From positions 39,936 to 103,935 of the forward strand of contig DASXZY010000069.1 in the NCBI GenBank assembly GCA_036501625.1: 64,000 bases of DNA, read 5' to 3'. Position 1 is the first letter of the stretch; the number at the start of each line of letters is the position of its first letter. This DNA is from Palsa-1400 sp036501625 (GTDB taxonomy: Bacteria > Verrucomicrobiota > Verrucomicrobiia > Limisphaerales > Palsa-1400). Both the position numbers and the translations under genes were made by a program. Under the pieces are notes generated by a model. That model had not been told where the DNA came from, searched no databases, and saw only the letters and a program-made list of their open reading frames with translations. This document shows positions 36,638 to 46,375 of the stretch, piece by piece.

Positions 36638-37519
36638 ATGCGGCTCATCGGTCATTTGAAAAATGAGGATTCGGCCAGGACCTTTTCCGGTTATCTGGCT
36701 GCCCTGGACATTCGCAATCTCGTCGAGCTTGATGGCGAAGGCTGGGCCGTCTGGATTCATTCGGAAGACCAAATCGCAGCCGGGCAGCAGGCTCTGGCGT
36801 CTTATTCGCAAAATCCGTCCGACACAAAATACCGGGCTGCCTCCGAGGCGGCGGAAAACATCGAACGCCAGCGGCTCCGCAAAGAGGCCAAAGCAGCCAA
36901 ACGCATCCACGACCGGGACAGAATCTGGGCCAAATCCAACATGGCGCCGCTGACGCTCTCGCTCATTGGCGTGTGCGTCTTGGTGACGCTGATCATCGGC
37001 TTTTCGCCGACTTTCTTTGACTACCGCTGGCTGGCCATTGACGACCCGACCACGCCGGCGGGTTACGGAATTCTTGGGCAGGTTCGCGCGGGCCAGGTGT
37101 GGCGTTTGATCACGCCGATTTTTGTTCACATGTCCCCTCTCCATTTGATCTTCAACATGTTTTGCCTGCGCGATTTCGGCTCGATGATTGAACTGCGCAA
37201 GGGAACGCCGAAGCTGGCGCAAATGGTTCTGGTGCTGGCCGTGGTGTCGGACCTTGGCCAGTATTTTTGGGACGGCCCTGCATTCGGCGGCATGTCGGGT
37301 GTCATTTATGGGCTTTTCGGTTACATCTGGCTCCGCGGCCAATGCGAACCCGGCTCCGGCTTGGGCATGTCCACGACAACAGTTTGGATCCTGATGGGCT
37401 GGTACGTCGGATGCCTGACGGGCCTGCTTGGACCGGTCGCCAACGCGGCGCACTCGTGCGGCCTGGCGGCTGGCGCGTTGTGGGGCGCGGCGCCGATGGC
37501 GCGGAGATTTTTTGGTTAG
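36638..37519 (+). CDS. Rhomboid intramembrane serine protease (GlpG-like)
   Basis: A 293-residue membrane protease with an N-terminal cytoplasmic domain of about 100 residues (MRLIGHLKNEDSARTFSGYL) like that of GlpG. Six membrane segments follow from about residue 107. PIFVHMSPLHLIFNMF carries the oxyanion-hole His/Asn region, GGMSGVIYGLFG the catalytic Ser in GxSG, and ANAAHSCGLAAGA the catalytic His. Rhomboids cleave membrane proteins within the bilayer. ATG 36638 was chosen since an earlier start would overlap the efflux terminator. Fumarase follows after 32 bases. Confidence 0.92.
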   Translation: MRLIGHLKNEDSARTFSGYLAALDIRNLVELDGEGWAVWIHSEDQIAAGQQALASYSQNPSDTKYRAASEAAENIERQRLRKEAKAAKRIHDRDRIWAKSNMAPLTLSLIGVCVLVTLIIGFSPTFFDYRWLAIDDPTTPAGYGILGQVRAGQVWRLITPIFVHMSPLHLIFNMFCLRDFGSMIELRKGTPKLAQMVLVLAVVSDLGQYFWDGPAFGGMSGVIYGLFGYIWLRGQCEPGSGLGMSTTTVWILMGWYVGCLTGLLGPVANAAHSCGLAAGALWGAAPMARRFFG

Positions 37520-37551
37520 CATTGCGCCCCGCTTTCGCGCACTCTGGCCGC

Positions 37552-38934
37552 ATGAACGAACAGCTTCGCACAGAGACCGATTCCATGGGCGCGATGCAGG
37601 TGCCGGCCGGCGCCTATTACGGCGCGCAGACAGCCCGGGCCGTCGAGAATTTCCCCATCAGCGATTTGCGTTTTCCCCGCCGTTTCATCCGCGCTTTGGG
37701 CCTCATCAAGAAACACGGAGCGCTCACGAACGAGGAATTGGGCGGACTTAAACCGGATATGGCCGCCGCCATCGCGAAGGCGGCCCAAGAGGTCGTCGAT
37801 GGCAAATGGGACAGCCAGTTCGTGGTCGATATTTTTCAGACCGGCTCCGGCACTTCCACCAACATGAACGCCAACGAGGTCATCGCCAATCGCGCCATCG
37901 AATTGCTCGGCGGCCAGCGCGGCGGGAAGCTCATTCATCCCAACGACCACGTCAATCGCGGCCAATCCAGCAACGACGCCATCCCCGCCGCCATTCATCT
38001 GGCCGCGCTGGAAGGCATCGAGAGCAGCCTGCTCCCGGCCCTGGCGGAATTGGCCGGAGCGCTGGAAAGCAAAGCCGCCGAATTCCACGACGTTCTCAAG
38101 ATCGGCCGCACTCATCTGCAGGACGCCACGCCTATCCGGCTCGGCCAGGAATTTGGCGGTTACGCCAGCCAGGTCCGGCACGGGGTGGAACGCCTCCGCG
38201 CGGCGGAAAAAAATCTCGGCGAACTGGCTCTGGGCGGCACGGCCGTCGGCACCGGCATCAACACCCACCCGGAATTCGCCAGGCGCGCCATCGCGCGCAT
38301 CGCGGCCGAGACCAAATTGGACATTCGTGAAGCTGTCAATCATTTCGAGGCGCAGGGCGGGCGCGACGCCCTGGTCGAAACTTCCGGCGCGCTGAAGACC
38401 GTCGCGGTCAGCCTGATAAAAATCGCCAATGACATCCGCTTTCTCGGCTCCGGACCGCGGCTGGGTTTGTGCGAATTGCGCCTGCCCGCCACCCAGCCTG
38501 GCTCCTCCATCATGCCGGCCAAGGTCAATCCGGTCATGTGCGAAATGCTGTTGCAAGTGTGCGCGCAGGTTCTGGGCAGCGACACAACGATCACCTTCAG
38601 CGGCAGCTTCGGCAACTTCGAGCTGAACGTGATGATGCCGGTCATGGCCCACAATTTGTTGCAGTCGATCGAACTGCTGGCCAAGGGATGCCAGGTCTTC
38701 GCGCGCCGCTGCGTGGCGGGCCTGGAAGCGGACCGCGATAAATGCAAGGCGAACCTCGAATTGAGCCTGTCCAATTGCACCATTCTGGCGCCGGTCATCG
38801 GCTACGACAAAGCCGCCAAAATCGCCAAGGTGGCCTGCGAATCCAACCGCACCATCCGCCAAGTCGCGCTGGAAATGTCCGGGCTGGATCCCGCGAAATT
38901 GGAAGAACTGCTCGATCCCGCCAAACAGACGTGA
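37552..38934 (+). CDS. fumC: Fumarate hydratase class II
   Basis: A 460-residue TCA-cycle enzyme that interconverts fumarate and malate. TETDSMGAMQVPAGAYYGAQT is the N-terminal family pattern, IFQTGSGTSTNMNANEV and GRTHLQDATPI are active-site segments, and GSSIMPAKVNPVMCE is the fumarase/aspartase signature loop with the catalytic Ser. Aspartase is a possible alternative, but the overall pattern and NHFEAQGGRDALVE fit FumC. ATG 37552 was chosen. The stop is 6 bases before the GIY-YIG gene. Confidence 0.96.
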   Translation: MNEQLRTETDSMGAMQVPAGAYYGAQTARAVENFPISDLRFPRRFIRALGLIKKHGALTNEELGGLKPDMAAAIAKAAQEVVDGKWDSQFVVDIFQTGSGTSTNMNANEVIANRAIELLGGQRGGKLIHPNDHVNRGQSSNDAIPAAIHLAALEGIESSLLPALAELAGALESKAAEFHDVLKIGRTHLQDATPIRLGQEFGGYASQVRHGVERLRAAEKNLGELALGGTAVGTGINTHPEFARRAIARIAAETKLDIREAVNHFEAQGGRDALVETSGALKTVAVSLIKIANDIRFLGSGPRLGLCELRLPATQPGSSIMPAKVNPVMCEMLLQVCAQVLGSDTTITFSGSFGNFELNVMMPVMAHNLLQSIELLAKGCQVFARRCVAGLEADRDKCKANLELSLSNCTILAPVIGYDKAAKIAKVACESNRTIRQVALEMSGLDPAKLEELLDPAKQT

Positions 38935-38940
38935 GGTTTC

Positions 38941-39684
38941 ATGCCGTTGACACAGAGCTTGCTTTTTCCAGATCCGCGCCCGCTGGTCGAGCGGCTCGGC
39001 CGGGAATTCTTCCGCCAATTGCCGGAGCGGCCGGGCGTCTATTTGATGCGCGGCGCGCGGGACGCGGTGCTCTACGTCGGCAAAGCCAAGAATCTGCGCA
39101 GACGGCTGTGCAGTTATCGCGTGGCCAATCCCGACCGGATGCCGCGCCGGCATTTGCGCCTGCTTCGCGCCGTCGAGCGGATTGAGTTGCAGGAGTGCGC
39201 GGACGAATTGGCGGCGCTGGCGCGGGAAAGCGAATTGCTGCGGGCGCTCAAGCCCAAATTCAACCGCGCCGGAACCTGGCCGTCGAAGCCGCGCTTTCTG
39301 GTGTGGCGGGCGGACGAAACGCGATTTGAGTTGACAGTCACGGAGACACCCGCCGCTGACGGAATACAACTTGGGCCGCTCGGAAGCGGGGCAATTTATT
39401 TGCGCGTCATCCTGGTGCGCTTGCTTTGGTTTGCTATTCACCCTGAACGCGGCGTCGCCGGCATGCCGGCGGGATGGGCCAGCGGCCGGCTGGAAAACCC
39501 GGCCGTGCTTTATCGCGCAGTCGATGACCACGAGACGCGGCTGGCGGTCGAAGGGCTTTTTGCCGGCGGGACGGAGGCGTTCTGCCAATGGGTGCGCGGC
39601 CGCATGAACGCCAGCCTTCATCCCTTCGAGAAAACGGCGGTGGAAGCGGACCTTGAAGCGGTCGCGGAATATTTTCCCGTTTGA
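38941..39684 (+). CDS. GIY-YIG nuclease domain protein (UvrC N-terminal-like)
   Basis: A 247-residue protein. Residues about 25-110 form a GIY-YIG endonuclease domain: GVYLMRGARDAVLYVGKAKN has the paired motif with the catalytic Tyr and Arg side, and ARESELLRALKPKFN supplies the metal-binding Glu and terminal Asn. UvrC proteins are about 600 residues with further domains; these are absent, so this is a stand-alone protein resembling Cho or the nuclease part of DnaQ-UvrC fusions. The C-terminal half is not recognised. It is tightly spaced after fumC. Confidence 0.85.
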   Translation: MPLTQSLLFPDPRPLVERLGREFFRQLPERPGVYLMRGARDAVLYVGKAKNLRRRLCSYRVANPDRMPRRHLRLLRAVERIELQECADELAALARESELLRALKPKFNRAGTWPSKPRFLVWRADETRFELTVTETPAADGIQLGPLGSGAIYLRVILVRLLWFAIHPERGVAGMPAGWASGRLENPAVLYRAVDDHETRLAVEGLFAGGTEAFCQWVRGRMNASLHPFEKTAVEADLEAVAEYFPV

Positions 39685-39687
39685 ATT

Positions 39688-40899
39688 ATGCGTTCTTTGT
39701 ATCTTGCGGCGGTTCTGGCCATTTGCACGGCGGCTGCCGCGGAACCGCCGGGCGGTTATCAATTTGACAGGACGATTTCCCGGCAGGTGTTGGAAAACTA
39801 TTTGTCCCATTCCATTACGATGGAGGGCCTGCTCAACGGCCGCGGCGATTTGAACGACAACATCCGCATGCTCACCAACACGGGCGCCAAATACATCGGG
39901 CGCGCCCTCTGCCTGTGGAATGCCGAGAACGATTATTCCAACAATGTCGAGCGCGCCAGGGCGGCCATCCCAAAAGCGCTGGCGGCCGATCCGGAAATGA
40001 TCCTTGAAGCCTGCGTGTTCGAGACGGTCAGCCCGCGCGTCAATCAGATTTCGATTCCGGGCTGGGTTTTCACGGCCTTTGGGCTGCCGGCGGAGCAGCG
40101 GAATTTCCGCTACGAGGACATGATTTACCCCGAAGGCCAGCGCCGGCCGATGGGCCGCAACGCGCAAGTGCCGGATGAAAGCCGCCTGGAAACGCAACTT
40201 TGGTTTTACGACCAGGCCGCCACTTACATCGGACTGGGCTGCCAGGCAATACACTTCGGCCAGGTCGAGATCATGAACAAGAACGATCCCGGCAACGCTC
40301 ATTGGGAGCATTTGCTTAACCTGGTGCGCGCTTGCGCGGCGGAACACAGCCCCCGCCATTTCGTCCTGTGCAACGGGCACGTTCCCTCCGGCGGCCTCAT
40401 GCGCGAGGGCCGCCCGCTTCTGGATTTCAACGCCTTTCCGCTGCGTGTCATGGAACAGCCGGACGAGCCGGGCAAAGCGATTCTCAAGGCTGGCTTCTCC
40501 GATTCCATCTATGGGCGGAGCAAGGGCGGGCGCACCTTCAGCGGCTGGACTTGCGAGCACCTGCCCTACCTGGTGGAGCTGGACAACTGGGGCGTGAGCC
40601 GGCATCCGGGCGAGGCCAAAGCCGGCGGCATCTGGATTTGGGGTTACGATGAGATTACATGGTTCGCGCACCAGCCCAAAGCCCATCGCGCCGAGTGGCT
40701 GCGCTACGCCTGGAATTGGGTGCGCACGACGGATACCAACGGCTTCCTCGAAATGCCCGGCAGCCGCACGGAGTCTTCGCCGATCGATCATCAGCGGTGG
40801 TACTACGCCAACAACCCCAGCCCCGCCGTCCCCGCCGGGCTGGGTGACGAGGAAGCCATCCGCGCGATTTGGGCCGGTCATTGGCCAACCACCCGATAG
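39688..40899 (+). CDS. Secreted protein of unknown function
   Basis: A 403-residue protein with a signal peptide (MRSLYLAAVLAICTAAAA). The body contains WGYDEITWFAHQPKAHRAEW, YIGLGCQAIHFGQVEIMN and FVLCNGHVPSGGLMREGRPL, a pattern of short strand-helix units with conserved acidic residues that could form a TIM barrel. A glycoside-hydrolase-like role is possible but not shown. It begins 3 bases after the GIY-YIG stop, and its 3' end overlaps the convergent giant gene by 22 bases. Confidence 0.8.
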   Translation: MRSLYLAAVLAICTAAAAEPPGGYQFDRTISRQVLENYLSHSITMEGLLNGRGDLNDNIRMLTNTGAKYIGRALCLWNAENDYSNNVERARAAIPKALAADPEMILEACVFETVSPRVNQISIPGWVFTAFGLPAEQRNFRYEDMIYPEGQRRPMGRNAQVPDESRLETQLWFYDQAATYIGLGCQAIHFGQVEIMNKNDPGNAHWEHLLNLVRACAAEHSPRHFVLCNGHVPSGGLMREGRPLLDFNAFPLRVMEQPDEPGKAILKAGFSDSIYGRSKGGRTFSGWTCEHLPYLVELDNWGVSRHPGEAKAGGIWIWGYDEITWFAHQPKAHRAEWLRYAWNWVRTTDTNGFLEMPGSRTESSPIDHQRWYYANNPSPAVPAGLGDEEAIRAIWAGHWPTTR

Positions 40900-43800
40900 A
40901 ACCGGGACGGGAACCCAAACGCGTTAGTGTCAAATAAATTGACAGCGCCGTTTGACGCCGTGTTGGTCGAGAACGGAATCCAATCGACGAGGTTCGACGT
41001 CACTTGTACAACATAATTACTCCCCGGCAGGCCGGAGAACGCGAATTGGAACACCCCATTGCCTGAGAAGCCGGGCGCGCCCAAGGCCAGCCCCGGCAGC
41101 ACGGTGAACTGTGCGCTGGCGGCGGCGCTGTTGTTGAAACCGGCTTCCCACGCGCTGGCGGTGAGAGTGAGGCTGTTGGTCAACAGCAGCGGCGCGGAAT
41201 AAAGAAACGAATTGGTTGCCGGCAGTGTGCCGTCCAGCGTGTAATAAACCGCCGCGCCGGCGAAGGGCGGCCGCAACGCCACCGTCACGGATGGCAGGAA
41301 CGCGCCGCCGCCGGGCGTGATGGCGGGCGGCGGCAAGGCGGGCGTTCCGGGCAGGCTGTTGATCCAGTCCGTGAAAACCTGGACGGCATTGGTGTCAACT
41401 AAATTTCGTGCCAGCGGCGGCATTTGCACGGTTCCATTGAGGCTGCTCATCCTCACCAGCAGCGTGGAACGCCAGACATCCTGGTCCTTGACGATGCACG
41501 CGCCGTCGATTCCCAACGTAAGTTGGGCCGGATAATTGGTGATGTTTTGCAGCGGCAGCGGCGTGTCGTAACGCGCGTCAAACGTGATGCCCGTGCCGCC
41601 CGGTTGGTGGCATTGCGCGCAATTGGCGTCCAGATAAGAGCGGCACCGCTGCTGCAGCGAGGCGTTCAGGTTGGTCAGCGCGGCAAGTTGGTCCATGTTG
41701 CCGATGGTCCCTTCGTTGATGGCGGGATTAAAGAGGCCGAGCCGGTTCAACGTTCGAATCTGGTTGTCGGTCACGCCTGTGCTGGGATAAGTGAGATTGC
41801 CGTTGAGCTGCCGCGCATTGATGCCCAGAACGAAACCGGCCGCGGGCGTATGGCAAGTCAAACAATCGGCCGGGCTTGGATAATACCAGGTTTGGTTGGT
41901 GACGCCCGTTGCGTTGGTGACAAGAATATTTTCAGCGAGGCTGGACATGAGCAAATCGGCGTCACTGTTGTCCGGGCGCCATTTGTAGGTCACGCCGTAG
42001 ACCCCGCCGTTTATGTCGCGCACAAGCAGCCTCGTTTCCAGCCGCCGCAATGGGACGGCGGGATTAGTCGTGTTGACCGCGAGATCAAAATGCTTGACGA
42101 AGACCGTCCCCGCCGGAAATGTCCACGAGTTCGTTCGCGCGAACCCGATTTGCTGGTCCGGCGTGATCAAGCCGCCCGGATTGGGCAAAGCCATGTAGCG
42201 GCTTTTCTGCGCGCCGTCGGACCACAACGGCGTGTTGGGCGCGTAGGGAATCAGGCCGCCGGCCGGAGCGCGTCCGGCAGTGTCGCTAAAAGCGCCGGTC
42301 TGCGAAAGCAAGGGAGGAATCGTTCCTGGCAGAACGGCGGGGATGACGCTGGGCATGTTCAAAAAGCCCGGAGTGATTCCATTCGTCGTGAGGCCGTACG
42401 GCAATCCACTTCCAGGTGTGATGGTGATCTGCACCGGCGCGGACGTGGCGCACAATCCGCTGCCATCGGTGGCAACCGCCGTCAGCGTGTAACCGGGCGC
42501 GGATAAGGCCGAAACCACATAGTAATACGCCGTGCCGTTGGCCAATCCGGTGTCAGTGTAGCTCGTGCCTGGCTGATTGGTCACCGGCGTGTAAGGGCCG
42601 CCGTTCATCATCGCACGCTGGAGGATATAATTCGTCGCGCCAGGGCTGGCGCTCCACGAGAGGCTGACTTGGCCATTGCCCGGAAACGCGCTCAGGCTGG
42701 GCGGCGCGAAAACCGGACCGGGCGCGCTCGCGGGGCCGACGGTGATGCGGCCTGAACCGCCGGGCAGGAAGTTGCGGGGAAAATTGCCGCTCAATTCCGC
42801 GCAGGAATGCGCACCGGAGCCAAGCGGGGCTCCTTCGATGGTGACGGCTGAAAAAACGCAATTCTGGTGAAGGTTCATCAGGCCGCCGTTGACGAGCGTC
42901 AGCGTCCCGGCCGTCGCAAAATCATAATTGACTTCAAACAGCGCCGGGCCGATGGGCGAAGACGCGCCCGGCATGGCCGCCAAGTAACCCGTGTAATTCG
43001 GATCGACAATGACGCTGCTATTCGTTCCGAGGGCGCCGGCGGCCGCGCCTTGCAGCCAGCCGCATTGCACGATCCATTGTCCCGAAAATGTGTTGCCCGC
43101 GCCGGAAACAATCTGGGGAATGTTCGTGAAGCAATTCATGATGACCATGCTGCCCGATCCGCTCAGAGAGCCGGCGAGGTCGATGGCGCGGTCATTGGCA
43201 GCCAGGCCGCCGCCGCCGCCGTTTGCTGCTTGCGCCGAATTGCAGCACAGGCCGTTAATTTGAATGCTGCCCGTAATCGTCGCGACCGACGGATTGGCCG
43301 AGCTGTCGCCATTGTTCAAAAAGCCGCCGTTCAAAACCAGCCCTGGCTGGCCGTTGGCGGCGGGAAAGTTAATTGTGTCGGGCGGAACGCCTTTGGCGCG
43401 CAACTCCGTGTTGGTGTTTAGCGTCAACATGCTGCCCGGAAAAGTGACCGTGCCGGAAACGGCGGGCGAACGGATGCGCGTATTGTTCAGGTTGTTGCCG
43501 ATGCCAACTCCGTTGTAGACCGCGGCATACGATTGGCCGGCGGCGGGCGCGACGGCCATCCCGGCGCCGTTGGTTTTCCAAATGGCAGCGGTCCAATCGG
43601 CGCCTTGCGCTTCAACCGCGGTCGTGGTCATGGGGATGGCGGGCGTGGCGCTGGCCTGGGTGGAATTGGCGGATTGGCCGCCGGCGTTGACATTGAAGCC
43701 GGTGGCCGTCAGCGAATAAAGCGGGGCGTCCGGGCTTTCGCCAATCGTGCCCAGCAGAGCGCCGTTCGCGTAAAAGGCCACCTCGCTGACTGGATTATTG

Positions 43801-46259
43801 GGGGCATCGGCGAGGGCATCGAGGCTCACGCTGGCAGCAGCCATATAAATCCCGCCGGCGGCCGGATTGGTGAGGATGATGGTCGGCGGCGGGTTGGTGT
43901 AAGGGTAAAGCTGCGATTGCGGGATGACGGCCCGCGGCGTGGAAGGGCTGCTCCAGGCGAGGGATACCTGCGCGCCGTTGTCATTCTGGTAATAGTAATC
44001 CAATTCCACATTGTAAAGCTGCTGCGCCCGCAAGCTGATGGTGTTGCTCTCGGCCGTGGCGGATTGATTGGCCCAGTCATTGATGAGCAATTTTCCGTTG
44101 ATGAAAAGGCGGACGCCGTCGTCCGCGGTGGTGATGAACGTGTACGGTTCGCTGAATTGCGGCTGCACGGAGCCGGTCCAGCGCACGGCATAATTGGTTT
44201 TGCCGACGCTCGGGGCCGGGCCGGCCGCGCCGAAATTGAAATTGATGATGGCATCGGTGCGCGTGAGCGAAGGCAATTGGGAGAAGGCAATGTTCGTAAA
44301 AGCGGCGCTGGTTATGTTGGACCAATATCGGCCGAGCAATCCCGCGCCGTTCCCGATGCTGGAGCTGTTGATGAACGAGGCGCTGGCCACGGCGCTGTTA
44401 AACGCCCCCAACTGGGCGGCGATGGCATTGAGCGCGACGGTGTTAGTCAGCGTAATTGGGCCGGTATAGAGAGTTGAACTGGTGGTCGGCGCCGCGCCGT
44501 TGAGCGTGTAATAAATGGCGACGCCATTAGTGGGGTCTGTCAGAGTCACCGCAACGGAATTGGTGTAAAGGCCGCCATTGGGCGAAATGACTGGCGGCGG
44601 CAGGATGACGCTCACCCCGTAAACCGCCAGCGTGAGTTCCGCGCCGACATAGACCTTGCCATTCACGACCACCGGCACGGTGTATTTGCCCGCGCCTCCG
44701 GGAGCGTCGCGGTTGAGATTCATGCTGCTGTTGTATAACTCCTGCGAAAGATTGGTGGCATTGAAGGCGTGCAGGATGGCGGGGCCGCTGCTGGCGGGAG
44801 CGCCGTTATTGTAAGCATCCTCCTGGACGGCCCAGGCAATGGCGTTGCTCGCGCCATTGGCCGAGATGACGGTCGTGTAACCCGTTCCGCCAAATGAGAC
44901 CGAGGACTTTGAGACGGGCGACGTTGTCATCACGCCGTTGGTAATTCCAAAGGCTTTCATGACGTCGCCGTTGCATTGGAAATAAATCCAATGGTTGAAG
45001 TAGGCGGGCACGCCCCAGATGCCAGCCATCACGCCGATGTCCGTCTGGACAATATTATTCGCCGAGGGACTGAAGTGTCCCATGTTGTCGCGGTCCACCA
45101 GATAAATCGTCCCTTCCTTGCCGGCGCCGGCCATCAGATGCGGATGAGCCGCGCTGCCGACGGCGTCTGGAAGCAGAATTGGCCCGCCCGAACCAAGGTC
45201 TTCATCGTTGACAGCCATGGACTCCTGGTTCGACGGCGAGAAATAATCCGCCACCACCAGCTTGTTGGTGGTGGAGAGTTTGACAAAGGTGTCGCCGTAA
45301 TCCCCGCCGTTGGTATTGGCGCTGAAACTGCCGTTGGCGGTGGCGAGATAGAGATTGCTGTTGGCATCGGCGCACAGGCCGTCGCCGCCCATCCAAATCG
45401 CGCCCTCGCCGGCGTTGACGCCGAACGCGGCGGCGGTCGCATTGGGTGTGCTGGCAAAAGCATAGTTGGCCAGCGGCTGGAGATTGGCGGCGTTGAAGCC
45501 GATGACCCAGCCGTGGTAAGGATCGGTGTCGCCGTAGCTGCCGTAAGCGGCGAAAAGCGTGCCGTTCACCAGTGTCATGGCTGGGCGGTTCATCTGCTGG
45601 TTGGGAACGAAATTGACGGTGCCGTTTAAGCTGTCCACGCCGCGGCCCGGCACGGATGCGGCCACGATCACCGGGCTGTAGGAGCGTTCGGCGCCGTCGG
45701 TGATGTCGATGGCGTGGATGCGATGGAGGCAATTGGTGGTGTTGGGCACGGTGGCGGAAAAAACATCGACGTAGAGCGTGCCGGAAATGGGGTCGATGAC
45801 CGGGGTTCCAGTGATGCCGATGAGCGGGTTCAAAACGTTGTGATGATAGCGCACGCCGAAATTCGTGCTGATGGCCGAGGTGCCAAAATTGGTCTGCCAA
45901 AGCAATCCGCCATTTGCGCCCTGGTTGCTGTCCGCGTCGAACGCGTAGATGCTGTTGTTCTCAGTGAACGCGTAAATGACGTTATGCGTCCCCTGCCCCG
46001 GAATGGCGACATTGGCGACATAGAGCGGCTCGGCATACATCTCGGCATCGACGGTGTAACTGAACAATTTGGAGAATTGATTGACGTTGACGTTGGCGGG
46101 GGTCAGGACGGTTTCGTTGGTGTTGGCGCCGTCGCGGGCGTTGTCGTAGTGGAAGGTGACCCAGTTGACGGCCAGGAGGCCCGAAGGCCAAAGGGCCGCC
46201 AGGATAAAGGCGGCGGCCAGGAATTGTCTGATATTGGAACGGAAAAACCTCGGGCGCAT
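40878..46259 (-). CDS. Giant secreted propeller-PA14-diheme cytochrome fusion
   Basis: A 1,793-residue exported protein. After a signal peptide (SNIRQFLAAAFILAALWPSG), residues about 35-550 form a PQQ-like beta-propeller. A chitobiase-C-terminal-type domain (about 552-635), a PA14 domain (about 638-785, with TFITTADDGVRLFINGKLL), an autotransporter-like repeat region and an Fn3 domain (about 1180-1265) follow. Then comes a region with two haem motifs, CLTCH (1466-1470) and CAQCH (1547-1551), a second chitobiase-type domain (about 1640-1720) and a tail ending FPSRFYRVVGQ. A surface electron-transfer or polymer-binding enzyme is plausible. ATG 46259 begins the signal peptide. Confidence 0.85.
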   Translation of the reverse strand: MRPRFFRSNIRQFLAAAFILAALWPSGLLAVNWVTFHYDNARDGANTNETVLTPANVNVNQFSKLFSYTVDAEMYAEPLYVANVAIPGQGTHNVIYAFTENNSIYAFDADSNQGANGGLLWQTNFGTSAISTNFGVRYHHNVLNPLIGITGTPVIDPISGTLYVDVFSATVPNTTNCLHRIHAIDITDGAERSYSPVIVAASVPGRGVDSLNGTVNFVPNQQMNRPAMTLVNGTLFAAYGSYGDTDPYHGWVIGFNAANLQPLANYAFASTPNATAAAFGVNAGEGAIWMGGDGLCADANSNLYLATANGSFSANTNGGDYGDTFVKLSTTNKLVVADYFSPSNQESMAVNDEDLGSGGPILLPDAVGSAAHPHLMAGAGKEGTIYLVDRDNMGHFSPSANNIVQTDIGVMAGIWGVPAYFNHWIYFQCNGDVMKAFGITNGVMTTSPVSKSSVSFGGTGYTTVISANGASNAIAWAVQEDAYNNGAPASSGPAILHAFNATNLSQELYNSSMNLNRDAPGGAGKYTVPVVVNGKVYVGAELTLAVYGVSVILPPPVISPNGGLYTNSVAVTLTDPTNGVAIYYTLNGAAPTTSSTLYTGPITLTNTVALNAIAAQLGAFNSAVASASFINSSSIGNGAGLLGRYWSNITSAAFTNIAFSQLPSLTRTDAIINFNFGAAGPAPSVGKTNYAVRWTGSVQPQFSEPYTFITTADDGVRLFINGKLLINDWANQSATAESNTISLRAQQLYNVELDYYYQNDNGAQVSLAWSSPSTPRAVIPQSQLYPYTNPPPTIILTNPAAGGIYMAAASVSLDALADAPNNPVSEVAFYANGALLGTIGESPDAPLYSLTATGFNVNAGGQSANSTQASATPAIPMTTTAVEAQGADWTAAIWKTNGAGMAVAPAAGQSYAAVYNGVGIGNNLNNTRIRSPAVSGTVTFPGSMLTLNTNTELRAKGVPPDTINFPAANGQPGLVLNGGFLNNGDSSANPSVATITGSIQINGLCCNSAQAANGGGGGLAANDRAIDLAGSLSGSGSMVIMNCFTNIPQIVSGAGNTFSGQWIVQCGWLQGAAAGALGTNSSVIVDPNYTGYLAAMPGASSPIGPALFEVNYDFATAGTLTLVNGGLMNLHQNCVFSAVTIEGAPLGSGAHSCAELSGNFPRNFLPGGSGRITVGPASAPGPVFAPPSLSAFPGNGQVSLSWSASPGATNYILQRAMMNGGPYTPVTNQPGTSYTDTGLANGTAYYYVVSALSAPGYTLTAVATDGSGLCATSAPVQITITPGSGLPYGLTTNGITPGFLNMPSVIPAVLPGTIPPLLSQTGAFSDTAGRAPAGGLIPYAPNTPLWSDGAQKSRYMALPNPGGLITPDQQIGFARTNSWTFPAGTVFVKHFDLAVNTTNPAVPLRRLETRLLVRDINGGVYGVTYKWRPDNSDADLLMSSLAENILVTNATGVTNQTWYYPSPADCLTCHTPAAGFVLGINARQLNGNLTYPSTGVTDNQIRTLNRLGLFNPAINEGTIGNMDQLAALTNLNASLQQRCRSYLDANCAQCHQPGGTGITFDARYDTPLPLQNITNYPAQLTLGIDGACIVKDQDVWRSTLLVRMSSLNGTVQMPPLARNLVDTNAVQVFTDWINSLPGTPALPPPAITPGGGAFLPSVTVALRPPFAGAAVYYTLDGTLPATNSFLYSAPLLLTNSLTLTASAWEAGFNNSAAASAQFTVLPGLALGAPGFSGNGVFQFAFSGLPGSNYVVQVTSNLVDWIPFSTNTASNGAVNLFDTNAFGFPSRFYRVVGQ

Positions 46260-46308
46260 GACATTGAAACTAGAACGGAGCGGCATAAATGTAAAGTTGC
46301 GCGAACTT

Positions 46309-46330
46309 AATTACGCAATCCACCGTAATT
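46309..46330. promoter_or_regulatory. Inverted repeat upstream of the giant secreted protein gene
   Basis: AATTACG at 46309-46315 and CGTAATT at 46324-46330 are exact inverse complements with an 8-base spacer, 50 bases before the start codon. Position suggests an operator. Confidence 0.35.
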
Positions 46331-46351
46331 GACCGTGTTCTGGCGGAGCGC

Positions 46352-46375
46352 GTGGACTGCGTGGACGAAATGGAC
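46352..46375. repeat. Three copies of a 9-base-period GTGGAC element
   Basis: GTGGAC at 46352 and 46361 and ATGGAC at 46370 repeat every 9 bases with three variable bases between them. Nothing here indicates a coding role. Confidence 0.5.

Noticed and set aside
37516..40881. 1,121-codon minus-strand frame opposite fumC, the nuclease and the secreted protein
   Set aside because: It is entirely antisense to three well-supported genes. Long antisense frames are common in GC-rich DNA with this codon use.
41424..42506. 360-codon plus-strand frame inside the giant gene
   Set aside because: It is a shadow of the minus-strand gene, with no domain and no start signal.
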